A stretch of 64,000 nucleotides of DNA from Luteibacter sp. 9135 (GTDB lineage: Bacteria; Pseudomonadota; Gammaproteobacteria; Xanthomonadales; Rhodanobacteraceae), in the NCBI RefSeq assembly GCF_000745005.1, contig NZ_JQNB01000001.1, positions 1,178,001 through 1,242,000 of the forward strand, in the 5' to 3' direction. Each line of letters opens with the position of its first letter. Within the stretch, counting starts at the first letter, position 1. Below are positions 1 through 11,525 of the stretch, piece after piece. Made by a program: the position numbers and the translations under genes. Below the pieces are notes generated by a model. That model was not told where the DNA came from, ran no database searches, and saw nothing but the letters and a program-made list of their open reading frames with translations.

Positions 1-584
1 TCCGCGTCCCAGCCCTGGCGAAGCTGCGTGGGCAGGGCGGTGATGGCGTCGGCGATCTCGGCGCGGCCGCTCCAGCGGGCGGCGATGTGCAGGATCGCGA
101 ACAGCGCGCCCAGGTAGCTCTTGGTCGCGGCGACGCTGGTTTCCGGGCCCGCGTGCAGCGGCACCACCACGTCCGCCACGTCGGCCAGCGGGGAATCCAC
201 CACGTTGACCAGGGCGACCACATAGGCGCCGGCCTTCTTCGCGGCCTCCGCGTTGCGCACCAGGTCGGGGCTTTTGCCCGACTGCGAAACGGCGAGGTAC
301 AGCGCGCCATCGAGGCGCTGTGCCGCGTGATAGATGGAGGTGACCGACGGCGAGGCCGATGCGGTCACCACGCCCAGTTGGGTTTCGAACACGTACTTGG
401 CGTACATCGCCGCGTGGTCGGAACTGCCGCGGGCGCAGGTGATGACCATGCGCGGGGGCTGGGCACGAAGCCGGTCGGCAAGGGCGCCGATCACGCCTTC
501 GTTGAGGGCGAGTTGCCGTTCGACTACCTCGGCCGTCTCGTGCGCTTCGCGGTACATCAGGGTGTCTTGCGGCTGGGTGGTCAT
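1..584 (-). CDS. nagB-II: Glucosamine-6-phosphate deaminase NagB-II type (SIS domain), 3' part outside window
   Basis: The protein reads leftward from ATG at 584 and is cut by the window edge after about 194 residues. It begins MTTQPQDTLMYREA and contains a sugar-isomerase (SIS) fold, with TCARGSSDHAA near residue 50 and SQSGKSPDL near residue 100; these are the phosphosugar-binding loops of the GlmS C-terminal half. There is no N-terminal glutaminase domain, which separates it from GlmS. This is the NagB-II type known from Shewanella and Xanthomonas, which converts glucosamine-6-phosphate to fructose-6-phosphate and ammonia in the cytoplasm. It lies 16 bases downstream of a GntR regulator on the same strand, so the two are probably co-transcribed; nagA may follow outside the window. 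AgaS is the main alternative. Confidence 0.82.
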   Translation of the reverse strand, partial: MTTQPQDTLMYREAHETAEVVERQLALNEGVIGALADRLRAQPPRMVITCARGSSDHAAMYAKYVFETQLGVVTASASPSVTSIYHAAQRLDGALYLAVSQSGKSPDLVRNAEAAKKAGAYVVALVNVVDSPLADVADVVVPLHAGPETSVAATKSYLGALFAILHIAARWSGRAEIADAITALPTQLRQGWDA

Positions 585-600
585 AGAAGTGGTGTGCCCG

Positions 601-1353
601 TCAGTCGCTTTGCAGTTCGGCGACGAAGTCGTAGATGTCCCCGCGATACCAGGAACAGGTGAATTCGACGATGCGGCCGTCGTCGAGGAAACTACGCCGC
701 TCGATGTTCAGGCCGGCGCTGCCGGCACCGAGCCGGAGCAGCCGGGTCTGGGCCGGGCCCAGCACCACCGCGCGCAGGCGTTGCAGCGCGCGCCGCGGCC
801 GATTGCCCAGCGTGTCGAGCGCTTCGTAGAGGGAATCCTCGACCAGGCTGGGGTCGGGCAGGAGGCTGAGCGGCACGGCGCTGCGCTCGATCGCCAGGGG
901 CTCGTCGCCGGCGTAACGCAGGCGATGCAGGCGGACCACCTGGGTGCCGGGCGAGAGGTTCATCGCCATGGCTTCCTCCGGGGTGACCTCGCCGATGGCC
1001 CGCTCGAAGAACTCCGAGCGCGGGTTGAGCCCGCGGGCGCGAAGATCCTCGGTGAAGCTGGTCATCCGCGACAACGGCTTGACAATGCGTTCGGATACGA
1101 AAGTGCCGGCGCCGTGGCGTTGGGTGAGCAGGCCATCTTCGACCAGCCCGCCGATGGCCTTGCGCACGGTGACCCGGGACAGGGTGAGGGCCCTGGCCAG
1201 GTCGCGTTCGCTGGGCAGTGCGTGGCCGACCTGCACCTCGCCGTTCTCGATCACCGTGCGGATCGCCCGGCGCAGGCGCATGTACGCCAGCGGTTGCCGG
1301 GCGGCCGGGTCGTGCTGCAGGCGCTGGTACTCGGCGACGAGGGCGGTTTCCAT
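601..1353 (-). CDS. nagQ: GntR/HutC-family regulator of amino-sugar catabolism (NagQ-like)
   Basis: A 250-residue regulator if translation starts at METALVAEYQ; an in-frame ATG at 1395 would add 14 residues, and neither start has a clear ribosome site. The N-terminal third is a GntR winged helix (SERDLARALTLSRVTVRKAI, then LVEDGLLTQRHGAGTFV). The rest matches the UTRA effector domain of the HutC subfamily, which binds phosphorylated sugars or similar small ligands. Adjacency to a NagB-II deaminase suggests NagQ, the GntR repressor described for GlcNAc genes in xanthomonads. It is divergent from zwf, and the spacer carries phased TGGTA repeats that could be its operator. The family is certain; the NagQ assignment is inferred from context. 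Confidence 0.8.
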   Translation of the reverse strand: METALVAEYQRLQHDPAARQPLAYMRLRRAIRTVIENGEVQVGHALPSERDLARALTLSRVTVRKAIGGLVEDGLLTQRHGAGTFVSERIVKPLSRMTSFTEDLRARGLNPRSEFFERAIGEVTPEEAMAMNLSPGTQVVRLHRLRYAGDEPLAIERSAVPLSLLPDPSLVEDSLYEALDTLGNRPRRALQRLRAVVLGPAQTRLLRLGAGSAGLNIERRSFLDDGRIVEFTCSWYRGDIYDFVAELQSD

Positions 1354-1422
1354 GCCGGGAAGATACCAATCCACAACCACTGCGGCAAGACTCATTCGCG
1401 CGTCTCACAAACCCTTTGGATT

Positions 1423-1436
1423 CAAACGACTGTTTG
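1423..1436. promoter_or_regulatory. Inverted repeat CAAAC-N4-GTTTG in nagQ promoter region
   Basis: A perfect 5-bp-arm palindrome, CAAACGACTGTTTG, sits 27 bases upstream of the outer ATG of nagQ (70 bases upstream of the preferred start) in the nagQ-zwf spacer. It has the size and symmetry of a dimeric repressor site, but the binding protein is unknown. A short palindrome could occur by chance. Confidence 0.3.
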
Positions 1437-1510
1437 CACGATCCAAATCGGCAACGTAAACGTTTGCGCCGCTGGCGCGCCGATCTTCCGAGGCGAAATG
1501 TCGCGCCGAT

Positions 1511-1548
1511 TGGTACGGGGCTGGTACGTCCTGGTATGTCACTGGTAC
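1511..1548 (+). promoter_or_regulatory. Four phased TGGTA[C/T] direct repeats, candidate NagQ operator
   Basis: TGGTAC, TGGTAC, TGGTAT and TGGTAC begin at 1511, 1522, 1532 and 1543. The spacings of 11, 10 and 11 bases place them on one face of the helix. They lie 40 to 77 bases upstream of the zwf start and between nagQ and zwf. From memory, NagQ boxes in xanthomonads are direct repeats of TGGTATT with a 4-base gap, which is nearly this layout. The arrangement is seen directly; the assignment to NagQ is inferred. Confidence 0.55.
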
Positions 1549-1587
1549 GATCCTCCGGCACCCTCCCGTTTTGCAAAGGCCACTGTC

Positions 1588-3056
<1,469 letters not shown>

Positions 3057-3060
<4 letters not shown>

Positions 3061-3758
3061 ACGCCACGATCCACAAGCACGATTTCGCCGACAAGCTCAC
3101 CCTGGCCGACCAACTGGCCCGGGACATCGCCGGCAAGCTGGACACCGCCGTCAAGGCGCGCGGCAAGGCCAGCCTCGCCGTGTCCGGCGGCAGCACGCCG
3201 AAGCAGATGTTCGCCGTACTCGCCCAGCAGGAGATCGACTGGTCGAAGGTCACCATCACGCTCGTCGACGAGCGCTGGGTGGATGAGGACAACGAGCGCT
3301 CCAACGCCGCTCTGGTCAAGGATCACCTGATCCGGCACGAGGCCCACGTGGCGGCGTTCCTGCCGTTGTTCGACAAGTCGCACGCCGACGACGTGGACGC
3401 CGCGCTGGATGCCGTGGGCGAGCGTGTGGATGCACTCGGCAAGCCGTTCGACGTGGTCGTGCTCGGCATGGGTCCGGACGGCCATACGGCCTCGTTCTTC
3501 CCCGGTGGCGACCAACTGGCCGAGGCACTCGACCTGAAGGGCACGCAAAGCGTGCTGTCCATGCGTGCCGAGGGCGCGGGTGAACCACGCATCACCCTCA
3601 GCCTGCCGCGCCTGCTCGATACGCGAACGCTCTACCTGCACATCGAAGGCGCCGACAAGAAGGACGTGCTGGCCAAGGCCGAGGCCGGTGCGGACCTGCC
3701 GATCGCCGCGGTGCTCACGCAGGATCGCGTCCCGGTGGATATCTACTGGGCAGCCTGA
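3057..3758 (+). CDS. pgl: 6-phosphogluconolactonase
   Basis: Hydrolyses 6-phosphogluconolactone to 6-phosphogluconate, the second step after Zwf. The 233-residue protein is of the DevB/SOL type: SLAVSGGSTPKQMF near residue 40 is the phosphate-binding loop, TITLVDERWVDEDNERSN near 65 is the second conserved motif, and LGMGPDGHTASFFPG near 140 is the third. The ATG overlaps the zwf stop (ATGA), with GAGG seven bases upstream, so the two are translationally coupled. Confidence 0.95.
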
Positions 3759-3816
3759 TCATCGTTAAATCGCCGCGCGATCATCGCGCGGCACCTCGCC
3801 GCTCCGGACACATGCC

Positions 3817-5628
<1,812 letters not shown>

Positions 5629-5647
5629 TTCAACGGAGCAGTACCTG

Positions 5648-6304
5648 ATGAGCAACGAAGCGAAGCAACAGAGTGTCGAATCCGCGTTGCGCCTGGCACC
5701 CGTGGTGCCGGTGGTCATCATCGAGGACGCCTCAAAGGCCGTCGGCATGGCGCGCGCGCTGGTGGCCGGCGGGGTTCCCGCCATCGAAGTCACCCTGCGC
5801 ACGCCGGCGGCGCTGGACGCCGTGCGGGCGATCGCCGCGGAAGTGGAAGGCGCCTTCGTCGGCGTGGGTACCGTGCTGACCGCGCGTGATCTCGAGAACG
5901 CGTTCAAGGCCGGCGCGAAGTTTGCCGTGTCGCCCGGCAGTTCGCCCCGCCTGCTCGATGCCGCCGACGACCACGAGCTGCCGCTGCTGCCTGGTGCGGC
6001 TACGTCCAGCGAAGCCATGGCCCTGCTGGAGCGCGGGTATCGCTTCCAGAAGTTCTTTCCCGCCGTACCGGCCGGCGGCCCGAAGTTGATCGGCGCCTGG
6101 GCCAGCCCTCTGCCGCAGATCCATTTCTGTCCTACTGGCGGTATCAGCTTGGCCAACGCGCCGGACTTCCTCTCGCTGCCCAATGTCGTGTGCGTGGGTG
6201 GCTCGTGGCTCACGCCCGCCAAGCTTCTCGCGACGTCCGATTGGGCGGCCATCGAAGCCCTGGCGCGCGAGGCGGCGCAGTTGGTTCACGCCCCCAAGCG
6301 CTGA
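5648..6304 (+). CDS. eda: KDPG aldolase (2-keto-3-deoxy-6-phosphogluconate / 4-hydroxy-2-oxoglutarate aldolase)
   Basis: Cleaves KDPG to pyruvate and glyceraldehyde-3-phosphate, ending the pathway encoded by this operon. The start ATG at 5648 gives MSNEAKQQSVESALRLAPVVPVV and 218 residues, close to the class I KDPG aldolases. Active-site landmarks are AIEVTLRT (Glu47, Arg51), GVGTVLT near 73 and FQKFFPA with the Schiff-base Lys135. The frame is open further upstream inside edd, but that part is out-of-frame edd sequence. No terminator hairpin with a T-run follows; a repeat cluster begins 17 bases after the stop. Confidence 0.96.
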   Translation: MSNEAKQQSVESALRLAPVVPVVIIEDASKAVGMARALVAGGVPAIEVTLRTPAALDAVRAIAAEVEGAFVGVGTVLTARDLENAFKAGAKFAVSPGSSPRLLDAADDHELPLLPGAATSSEAMALLERGYRFQKFFPAVPAGGPKLIGAWASPLPQIHFCPTGGISLANAPDFLSLPNVVCVGGSWLTPAKLLATSDWAAIEALAREAAQLVHAPKR

Positions 6305-6320
6305 GGTTCCCGGTAGTGCG

Positions 6321-6485
6321 GTAGGAGCGCACGCACGTGCGCGACATGTGTTGAGGCCGTGCCTTCAGGCTGGCGCGTGAACCCGATGGATCGACGCGAA
6401 AACATGTCGCGCACATGCGTGCGCTTCTACGCCGAGCCCGCCCGCCCGCTACGACGGTTGTAGAAGCCCACGATGTGGGCGATCC
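6321..6485. repeat. REP-like palindromic repeat cluster (inverted doublet plus single copy)
   Basis: Two 29-base arms at 6321-6349 and 6402-6430 are inverted copies of each other with two mismatches. Each holds a GTAGGAGCGCAC-type half and its own internal palindrome. A third, related copy with GTAGAAGCCCACGATG lies at 6460-6485. The same family recurs at 18207-18353 and 25085-25110. It sits between the convergent eda and DMT-transporter genes, a typical place for REP/BIME elements. No RAYT transposase gene is in the window. Confidence 0.75.
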
Positions 6486-6508
6486 ACGCGTACCGTATCG
6501 TGCGGCGA

Positions 6509-7396
6509 TCAGCCCGCCATCACCGCAATCGCCCCCAGCGCCACCACCAATCCGCCCCAGTTGATCCACGACAGCTTCTCGCGAAACGCCAGCGCACCTA
6601 CCAGCGCGCCGAGCACCATCACGCCCACGTTCATCGCCGCAAACACCCGCGACGGATCGTTCGGCAAGGCGATGTGCGCGCGCACATAGAACAGGATGTT
6701 GGCGAAGTTAGCCGCGCCCAGCACGACGCCGAAACCGATGCTCCGCCACGACAAGACCGCCGCGCCGGCGATGGCGCGGCCGACGACGACCAGCCAACAA
6801 AGCACCATGGCGATCAGGAACGACACAAGCAACGCACTGGCGAACGGCGCACCGGCCTTGGCCAGCAGCTTGAAACACAGGTCGATCACGCCGAAGCCGG
6901 TGAACACCGCCAGGGGTGCAAGCCAACCCGCGCGAGCCGTAGTGCCGTCCGCTTTGCCGCCCATGCTGCCGTGTTCGAAGCCGCCGCGATCGCGCCGCCA
7001 GATCACGCAGACCACGGCTACCAGCGCCAGCGCGATGCCGGCCAGTTTGCGCGTCGTGGCGGGTTCGCCCAGCAGCGCGAAGGCGGCGATCAGCGGAATC
7101 ACCAGCGACAGCCGTTGCGCCACGTCGGTGCGCACGATGCCTGCGGCGCGCACCGAGCGGGCCAGCATGAGGAAGATGGCGGGCAGGAACACGCCGAGCA
7201 GGAGCAGCGGCGCATAGGTGGCCGGCGCGGCGATGGCGGCGTCCGGACGGGCATCCAGCAGCAGCCAGGCCAGGGCCGCGGCCACCACGTAGTTGGTGGC
7301 CACGGCCTGGACCATGTCGACCTGGCCACGCCGCGCCAGCTTCAGCAGGATGGAAACGGCCACGCTGAACGCGATGGCGAGGACGACATAGACCAT
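6509..7396 (-). CDS. DMT-superfamily (EamA-type) transporter
   Basis: An inner-membrane protein of 295 residues from ATG 7396 (a GTG at 7408 would add four). It is almost entirely hydrophobic, with about ten predicted membrane segments in two repeated halves of five, as in EamA drug/metabolite transporters. The N-terminus MVYVVLAIAFSVAVSILLKLAR and the C-terminal half ending NWGGLVVALGAIAVMAG are typical. The substrate cannot be read from sequence; members export amino acids, nucleosides or other metabolites. The gene is leftward, 53 bases beyond the end of the MHS transporter gene, and could be co-transcribed with it. Confidence 0.8.
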   Translation of the reverse strand: MVYVVLAIAFSVAVSILLKLARRGQVDMVQAVATNYVVAAALAWLLLDARPDAAIAAPATYAPLLLLGVFLPAIFLMLARSVRAAGIVRTDVAQRLSLVIPLIAAFALLGEPATTRKLAGIALALVAVVCVIWRRDRGGFEHGSMGGKADGTTARAGWLAPLAVFTGFGVIDLCFKLLAKAGAPFASALLVSFLIAMVLCWLVVVGRAIAGAAVLSWRSIGFGVVLGAANFANILFYVRAHIALPNDPSRVFAAMNVGVMVLGALVGALAFREKLSWINWGGLVVALGAIAVMAG

Positions 7397-7448
7397 GGAC
7401 AGTGCCACCGAGGGGACGAAGACGCGCAGGATCGCACGTCACGTCATG

Positions 7449-8939
7449 TCACGCGGCGTGACCTTCGATCACAGCGCGCTCGGGCACCGACGGCAAGGCC
7501 TCGTCCACCGTCAGTGGCGCGTCGCCGGCCAGCAGTTCCGTCGCCTCGGCATGATCGGCCACCGCCGGCGGCGAACCGCGCAAGGGCATGCCGGCCGTTT
7601 CGCGCACGAACAGCATGGTGACCAGTCCGATCACGGACGCGCCCATCAGGTAGTAGGCGGGCAACAGCGGATCGCCCGTGCGCTCCACCAGCCACGCGGT
7701 AACCAGCGGCGTGGTGCCGCCGAACAGCGAGACCGACACGTTGAACGCGATCGACAGCGCGCTGTAGCGCACCGGCGTGTAGAACAACGCCGGCAGCGTG
7801 GCGGGCATCGTGCTGGTGAAACACACCAGGGCCACGCCCAGACCCATCAGGCCGGCGAAGATCAGCCAGTCGTTTCCGGTGCCCACCAGCCACAGGCACG
7901 GGATGGCGAGGACGAACATCGCCACGCACGCGCCGATGATCATCGGCCGACGCCCAAGGCGGTCGCTGAAGAAACCGCCCACCACGTTCAGCGGCATCAT
8001 CACCAGCATGACGATGAGGATCAACAGCAAGCCCTTGGCCTCGCTGTAGCCGAGCGTCACCGTGAGGTAACTGGGCATGTACGTCAGCAGCATGTAATCG
8101 GTGACGTTGAATACCAGCACCAGCCCGATGCATTTCAGCAGCTGCGGCCCATGCACCGAGACCAGCTCCTTCAGCGACACGCGCGAGGCGTCGCCGGCCG
8201 CTTCCATGGCATCGGCATGCGCCTTGAACGCCGGTGTCTCCTCCAGCTTCATGCGCATATAGAGGCCAAGCAGGCCGAGCGGGCCGGCGACGAGGAACGG
8301 CACGCGCCAGCCCCAGTCGAGCATCTGCTCCGCACTGAGCAGGGTGGTCAGCGCGGTAACCACGCCCGCGCCGGCGATGTAACCGCCCAGCGTGCCGAAC
8401 TCCAGCCAGCTGCCCATCTGCCCGCGGCGTGCATCGGTGGAATATTCGGCGATGAAGGTGGCTGCACCGCCGTATTCACCGCCCGTGGAAAAGCCCTGCA
8501 ACAGGCGCGCGAGCAACAGCAAGGCCGGCGCCCACAGGCCGATGGCGTCGTAACCGGGAATCAGGCCAATCGAAAACGTGCCCGCTGCCATCATGATCAT
8601 GGTCGCCGCCAGTACCTTCTGCCGCCCGAAGCGGTCGCCCATCGGGCCGAACACCAGGCCACCGATGGGGCGCACCAGGAACGCCACGGTGAACGTGGCG
8701 AAGGTGGCGATCACCTGCGCCGTGGGGCTGCTGCCGGGGAAGAACACGTGCCCCAGGGTGACGGCCAGGTAGCCGTAGACGCCGAAGTCGAACCACTCCA
8801 TGGCGTTGCCCAGCGCGGCAGCACCCACGGCACGTTTCAACATGGCCTGGTCGACGATGGTCAGGTCGTCGGGCTTGAGGTGTTTACGACGGCGATGGAA
8901 CCAGCCGAAATGGGCTTCGTGCCCGTGGCGATCTTGCAT
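7449..8939 (-). CDS. MFS metabolite:H+ symporter (MHS family), ProP-like
   Basis: A 496-residue, 12-segment inner-membrane symporter. The start region MLKRAVGAAALGNAMEWFDFGVYGYLA and the signatures DRFGRQKVLA and ARLLQGFSTGGEYGG define the metabolite:H+ symporter group that includes ProP, KgtP and citrate carriers. FGVYGYLA and GGEYGGAATFIAEY favour ProP (proline/glycine betaine). The C-terminal coiled coil that tunes E. coli ProP to osmolality is not evident: the tail is short and acidic (LLAGDAPLTVDEALPSVPER). Substrate choice is therefore inferred. It lies between the DMT transporter gene and the LacI regulator gene, all leftward. Confidence 0.8.
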   Translation of the reverse strand: MQDRHGHEAHFGWFHRRRKHLKPDDLTIVDQAMLKRAVGAAALGNAMEWFDFGVYGYLAVTLGHVFFPGSSPTAQVIATFATFTVAFLVRPIGGLVFGPMGDRFGRQKVLAATMIMMAAGTFSIGLIPGYDAIGLWAPALLLLARLLQGFSTGGEYGGAATFIAEYSTDARRGQMGSWLEFGTLGGYIAGAGVVTALTTLLSAEQMLDWGWRVPFLVAGPLGLLGLYMRMKLEETPAFKAHADAMEAAGDASRVSLKELVSVHGPQLLKCIGLVLVFNVTDYMLLTYMPSYLTVTLGYSEAKGLLLILIVMLVMMPLNVVGGFFSDRLGRRPMIIGACVAMFVLAIPCLWLVGTGNDWLIFAGLMGLGVALVCFTSTMPATLPALFYTPVRYSALSIAFNVSVSLFGGTTPLVTAWLVERTGDPLLPAYYLMGASVIGLVTMLFVRETAGMPLRGSPPAVADHAEATELLAGDAPLTVDEALPSVPERAVIEGHAA

Positions 8940-9127
8940 GGATGTTTGATCCTGTCACGCGAGCGGGCACAGCACGACGCAGCCGGTGCTTGCCGCCCAA
9001 GGGAAAGGGATGCGCCGCGTCAGTCGGCGGCGCGCGAACGGTCCATCAAAGGGACGCGTGGTTGCCGGCAGGTTGCATCGAAGCACGACGCGGCGCGGAC
9101 AACCCCGGAAGTATACGTAAAACGGTG

Positions 9128-10168
9128 TTAAGCGCCCGTAGGCGGGCGCCGCGGCGCCGTGGAACCCCGCACGACCAGGTCGGGACTGAAGCCCTCGTTG
9201 CCCAGCGCGTGCAAGGGGTCGTCGTGCTCGATCTCGGCGATCAGGCGTTGCGCGGCATGGCGCCCGATTTCCTCGGTGTTCTGCCGCGCGGTGGTCAGTG
9301 CCGGCCACGATTGCTTGGAGAACGGGCTGTCCTCGAAGCCGGCGATCGACAGCTCCCAGGGCACATCCACCCCGCCCGAGCGCGCTGCCGCCAGCACGCC
9401 GGCGGCGATCTCGTCGTTGGAACCGAAGATGGCGGTGGGTGGTTCCTTCAGCGCCAGCAAACGGCGTGCGCCACGAAAACCGTCGTCGAACGAGTAGTCG
9501 CCCTCGACCACCAGTTTCCGGTCCACGGGCAGGCCGTATTCGCGCAGGGCGTCTTCATAGCCCTGGTAGCGCTCCGGGCTGGATCGATGCTCCTTGCCGC
9601 CCCACAGGAAACCGATGCGGTGGTGGCCCAGCTGGATCAGATGCTCGGTGATGGCGTAGGCGGCGTCGCGGTCGTCCACGAACACGCACGGCCAGCCGTC
9701 TTTCGGATCCTGTCGGGCGGAAATGATGCGTACGAAGGCCACCTTCTGCTCGGTCAGCGCCGTCAGCAATGCCGGCTGCTCCGACATCGGCGGACACAGC
9801 ACCAGGCCGGCCAGGCGGTTGCGCCTGACCAGGTCGCACAACTGTTCCGCAAGCCGTGGCACGGACGAATCGCACGGGTGGATCTGCAGGCCGAAGCCAC
9901 GCTCGCGGCACACGGACAGCACGCCGTTCTGCATGGCGATCACGTAGTGCGCGTTGGGGTTGTCGTAGACCAGGCCCAGGGCATAGGTGCGCTGGCTGCG
10001 CAGGCTGCGTGCGGCCTGGTCGGGCTGGTAATCCAGCGCATCGATGGCACGCTGCACCTTCTCGCGGGTGCGCGCATGCACGGATGCTTCGTGGTTGATG
10101 ACACGGGAGACGGTCTTCAGCGACACGCCGGCCCGCTCGGCCACGTCCTTGATGGTGGGACTACGCAA
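9128..10168 (-). CDS. nagR: LacI-family transcriptional repressor (NagR-like)
   Basis: A 346-residue repressor. It appears to start at TTG 10168, with GAGG eight bases upstream and no alternative ATG near the family N-terminus (MRSPTIKDVAERAGVSLKTVSRVIN). Residues 4-50 form the LacI helix-turn-helix and hinge (YQPDQAARSLRSQRTYALGLV). The rest is a periplasmic-binding-like effector domain. It sits between ProP-like and FucP-family transporter genes in a GlcNAc-type cluster, which matches NagR of xanthomonads; the likely inducer is a GlcNAc-derived sugar (inferred). A perfect LacI-type palindrome lies in the nagP-glk spacer. Confidence 0.82.
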   Translation of the reverse strand: MRSPTIKDVAERAGVSLKTVSRVINHEASVHARTREKVQRAIDALDYQPDQAARSLRSQRTYALGLVYDNPNAHYVIAMQNGVLSVCRERGFGLQIHPCDSSVPRLAEQLCDLVRRNRLAGLVLCPPMSEQPALLTALTEQKVAFVRIISARQDPKDGWPCVFVDDRDAAYAITEHLIQLGHHRIGFLWGGKEHRSSPERYQGYEDALREYGLPVDRKLVVEGDYSFDDGFRGARRLLALKEPPTAIFGSNDEIAAGVLAAARSGGVDVPWELSIAGFEDSPFSKQSWPALTTARQNTEEIGRHAAQRLIAEIEHDDPLHALGNEGFSPDLVVRGSTAPRRPPTGA

Positions 10169-10190
10169 TCGACGAACCTCGTAAGCAAGA

Positions 10191-10212
10191 CGGCCATCCT
10201 ACTGGATGGCCG
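10191..10212. terminator. Stem-loop between nagP and nagR
   Basis: CGGCCATCC and GGATGGCCG form a perfect 9-bp stem with a TACT loop, 23 bases after the nagP stop and just before the nagR start on the leftward strand. There is no T-run after it on that strand, so it may be a weak terminator, attenuator or mRNA-end stabiliser rather than a classic terminator. Confidence 0.5.
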
Positions 10213-10235
10213 TCGTCGAGCGAAGATGCCGCGGC

Positions 10236-11525
10236 TTACGTGCGGGCGTGCTGGCCCACCCGGTGGCCGGCCGCGCCGTAGTAAAGGATGTACAGGTAGC
10301 ACGGCACCATCAGGCAGAGGAACACGGCCTGGAAGTCGTGGGTCTGCTTCAGGTGCGCGAACAGCTGCGGGATGACTGCGCCACCGGCGATGCCCATGAT
10401 GAGGAAGGCCGAGCCGAACTCGGTCAGGCGCCCCAGGCCCTTGATCGCCAGCGGGAAGATCGCCGGCCACATCATGGCGTTGGCGAAGCCCAGCGCGGCG
10501 ACGAAGGCGACCGACGTGTAACCCGTGGTGACATAGGTGCCGATGGAGAACAGCACGCCCAGGATCGCGGAGATCGCCAGGTAGCGCTGCTGCGAGACGA
10601 ACTTCGGGATCAGCAGCAAGCCGGCGATGTAGCCCAGCAGCATGGCGAACAGCGTATACGAGGTGAAGTGCTTGGTGTCCTCGGGCGTCATGCCGAAGCC
10701 CTGTCCGTAGGTGCCGATGGCGTCGCCGGCCATCACTTCCACGCCCACGTAGACGAACAGGCACAGCACGCCCAGCCACAGGTGCGGGAAGCTGAAGACG
10801 CTGCCCTTGTCGTGGCCGATGGCGCGCTCGGAGTTGTCGTGCGAGGCGCGGATCTCCGGCAGCGAGGAACGCACCACCCAGATCGCCAGTACTACCAGCA
10901 GTGCGGCCATCACCATGTACGGCATATGCACCTTGGCGGCGAAGGCGGCCAGCAGGGCGTCCTTCTCGCCCGGCGTGGCGGCCGCGGCGATCTGCTTGTC
11001 GAAGGTGCCGATATTGCTCATCACCACCGCACCGAAGACGAACGGCGCCAGCGCGCCGGCGATCTTGTTGCAGATGCCCATGAACGCGATGCGCTGCGCC
11101 GCGCTGTCGATCGGGCCGAGGATGGAGATATACGGGTTGGACGCCGTCTGCAGCAGCGAAAGGCCCGCGCCGATGACGAACAGGCCGACCAGCGCGCCGG
11201 GGTAGATGCGCATGGTGACGAACTGGCCGAACAGCACCGCACCGATGGCCATGACGAACAGGCCCAGGCCCATGCCCTTCTTCATGCCGGTGCGCTTGAG
11301 GATGAACGACGAGGGCAAGGCGAGGAAGAAGTAGGACAGGTAGAACGCCATCGGCACGAGGAAGGCGTTGACGTCGTCCAGGTTGAAGGCCAGCTTGACG
11401 AAGGTGATCAGCGGGCCGTTGAGCCAGGTCACGAAGCCGAAGATGAAGAACAGGACGCCGATGATGATCATCGGGACCAGGCTGGAATGGCGCGTCTCTT
11501 CGACGGCGACCGGTGTGGACGACAT
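10236..11525 (-). CDS. nagP: FucP-family sugar permease, probable N-acetylglucosamine transporter
   Basis: A 429-residue major-facilitator sugar:H+ symporter of the FucP/GluP branch, with about twelve membrane segments. Diagnostic parts are the first helix IIGVLFFIFGFVTWLNGPLI, YFFLALPSSFILKRTGMKKG, and LLQTASNPYISILGP near residue 145. Paralogs in Shewanella and Xanthomonas (NagP) carry GlcNAc across the inner membrane; glucose/galactose transport is the alternative. The ATG is preceded by GAGGGG at seven bases. It is divergent from a sugar kinase gene, with a LacI-type palindrome in the spacer, and is followed by the LacI repressor gene. Confidence 0.85.
   Translation of the reverse strand: MSSTPVAVEETRHSSLVPMIIIGVLFFIFGFVTWLNGPLITFVKLAFNLDDVNAFLVPMAFYLSYFFLALPSSFILKRTGMKKGMGLGLFVMAIGAVLFGQFVTMRIYPGALVGLFVIGAGLSLLQTASNPYISILGPIDSAAQRIAFMGICNKIAGALAPFVFGAVVMSNIGTFDKQIAAAATPGEKDALLAAFAAKVHMPYMVMAALLVVLAIWVVRSSLPEIRASHDNSERAIGHDKGSVFSFPHLWLGVLCLFVYVGVEVMAGDAIGTYGQGFGMTPEDTKHFTSYTLFAMLLGYIAGLLLIPKFVSQQRYLAISAILGVLFSIGTYVTTGYTSVAFVAALGFANAMMWPAIFPLAIKGLGRLTEFGSAFLIMGIAGGAVIPQLFAHLKQTHDFQAVFLCLMVPCYLYILYYGAAGHRVGQHART

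Noticed and set aside
1458..1465. AAACGTTT palindrome as a LacI operator before zwf
   Set aside because: The flanks are not symmetric and the arms do not match the TGACAACGTTGTCA site, so it is likely chance.
334..1587. Upstream extension of the zwf open frame
   Set aside because: It runs antisense through nagQ and its translation is not Zwf-like. The family N-terminus and ribosome site place the start at 1588.
7395..9131. A 578-codon plus-strand open frame
   Set aside because: It is antisense to the MHS transporter gene; no domain, extreme His/Arg/Gln content.
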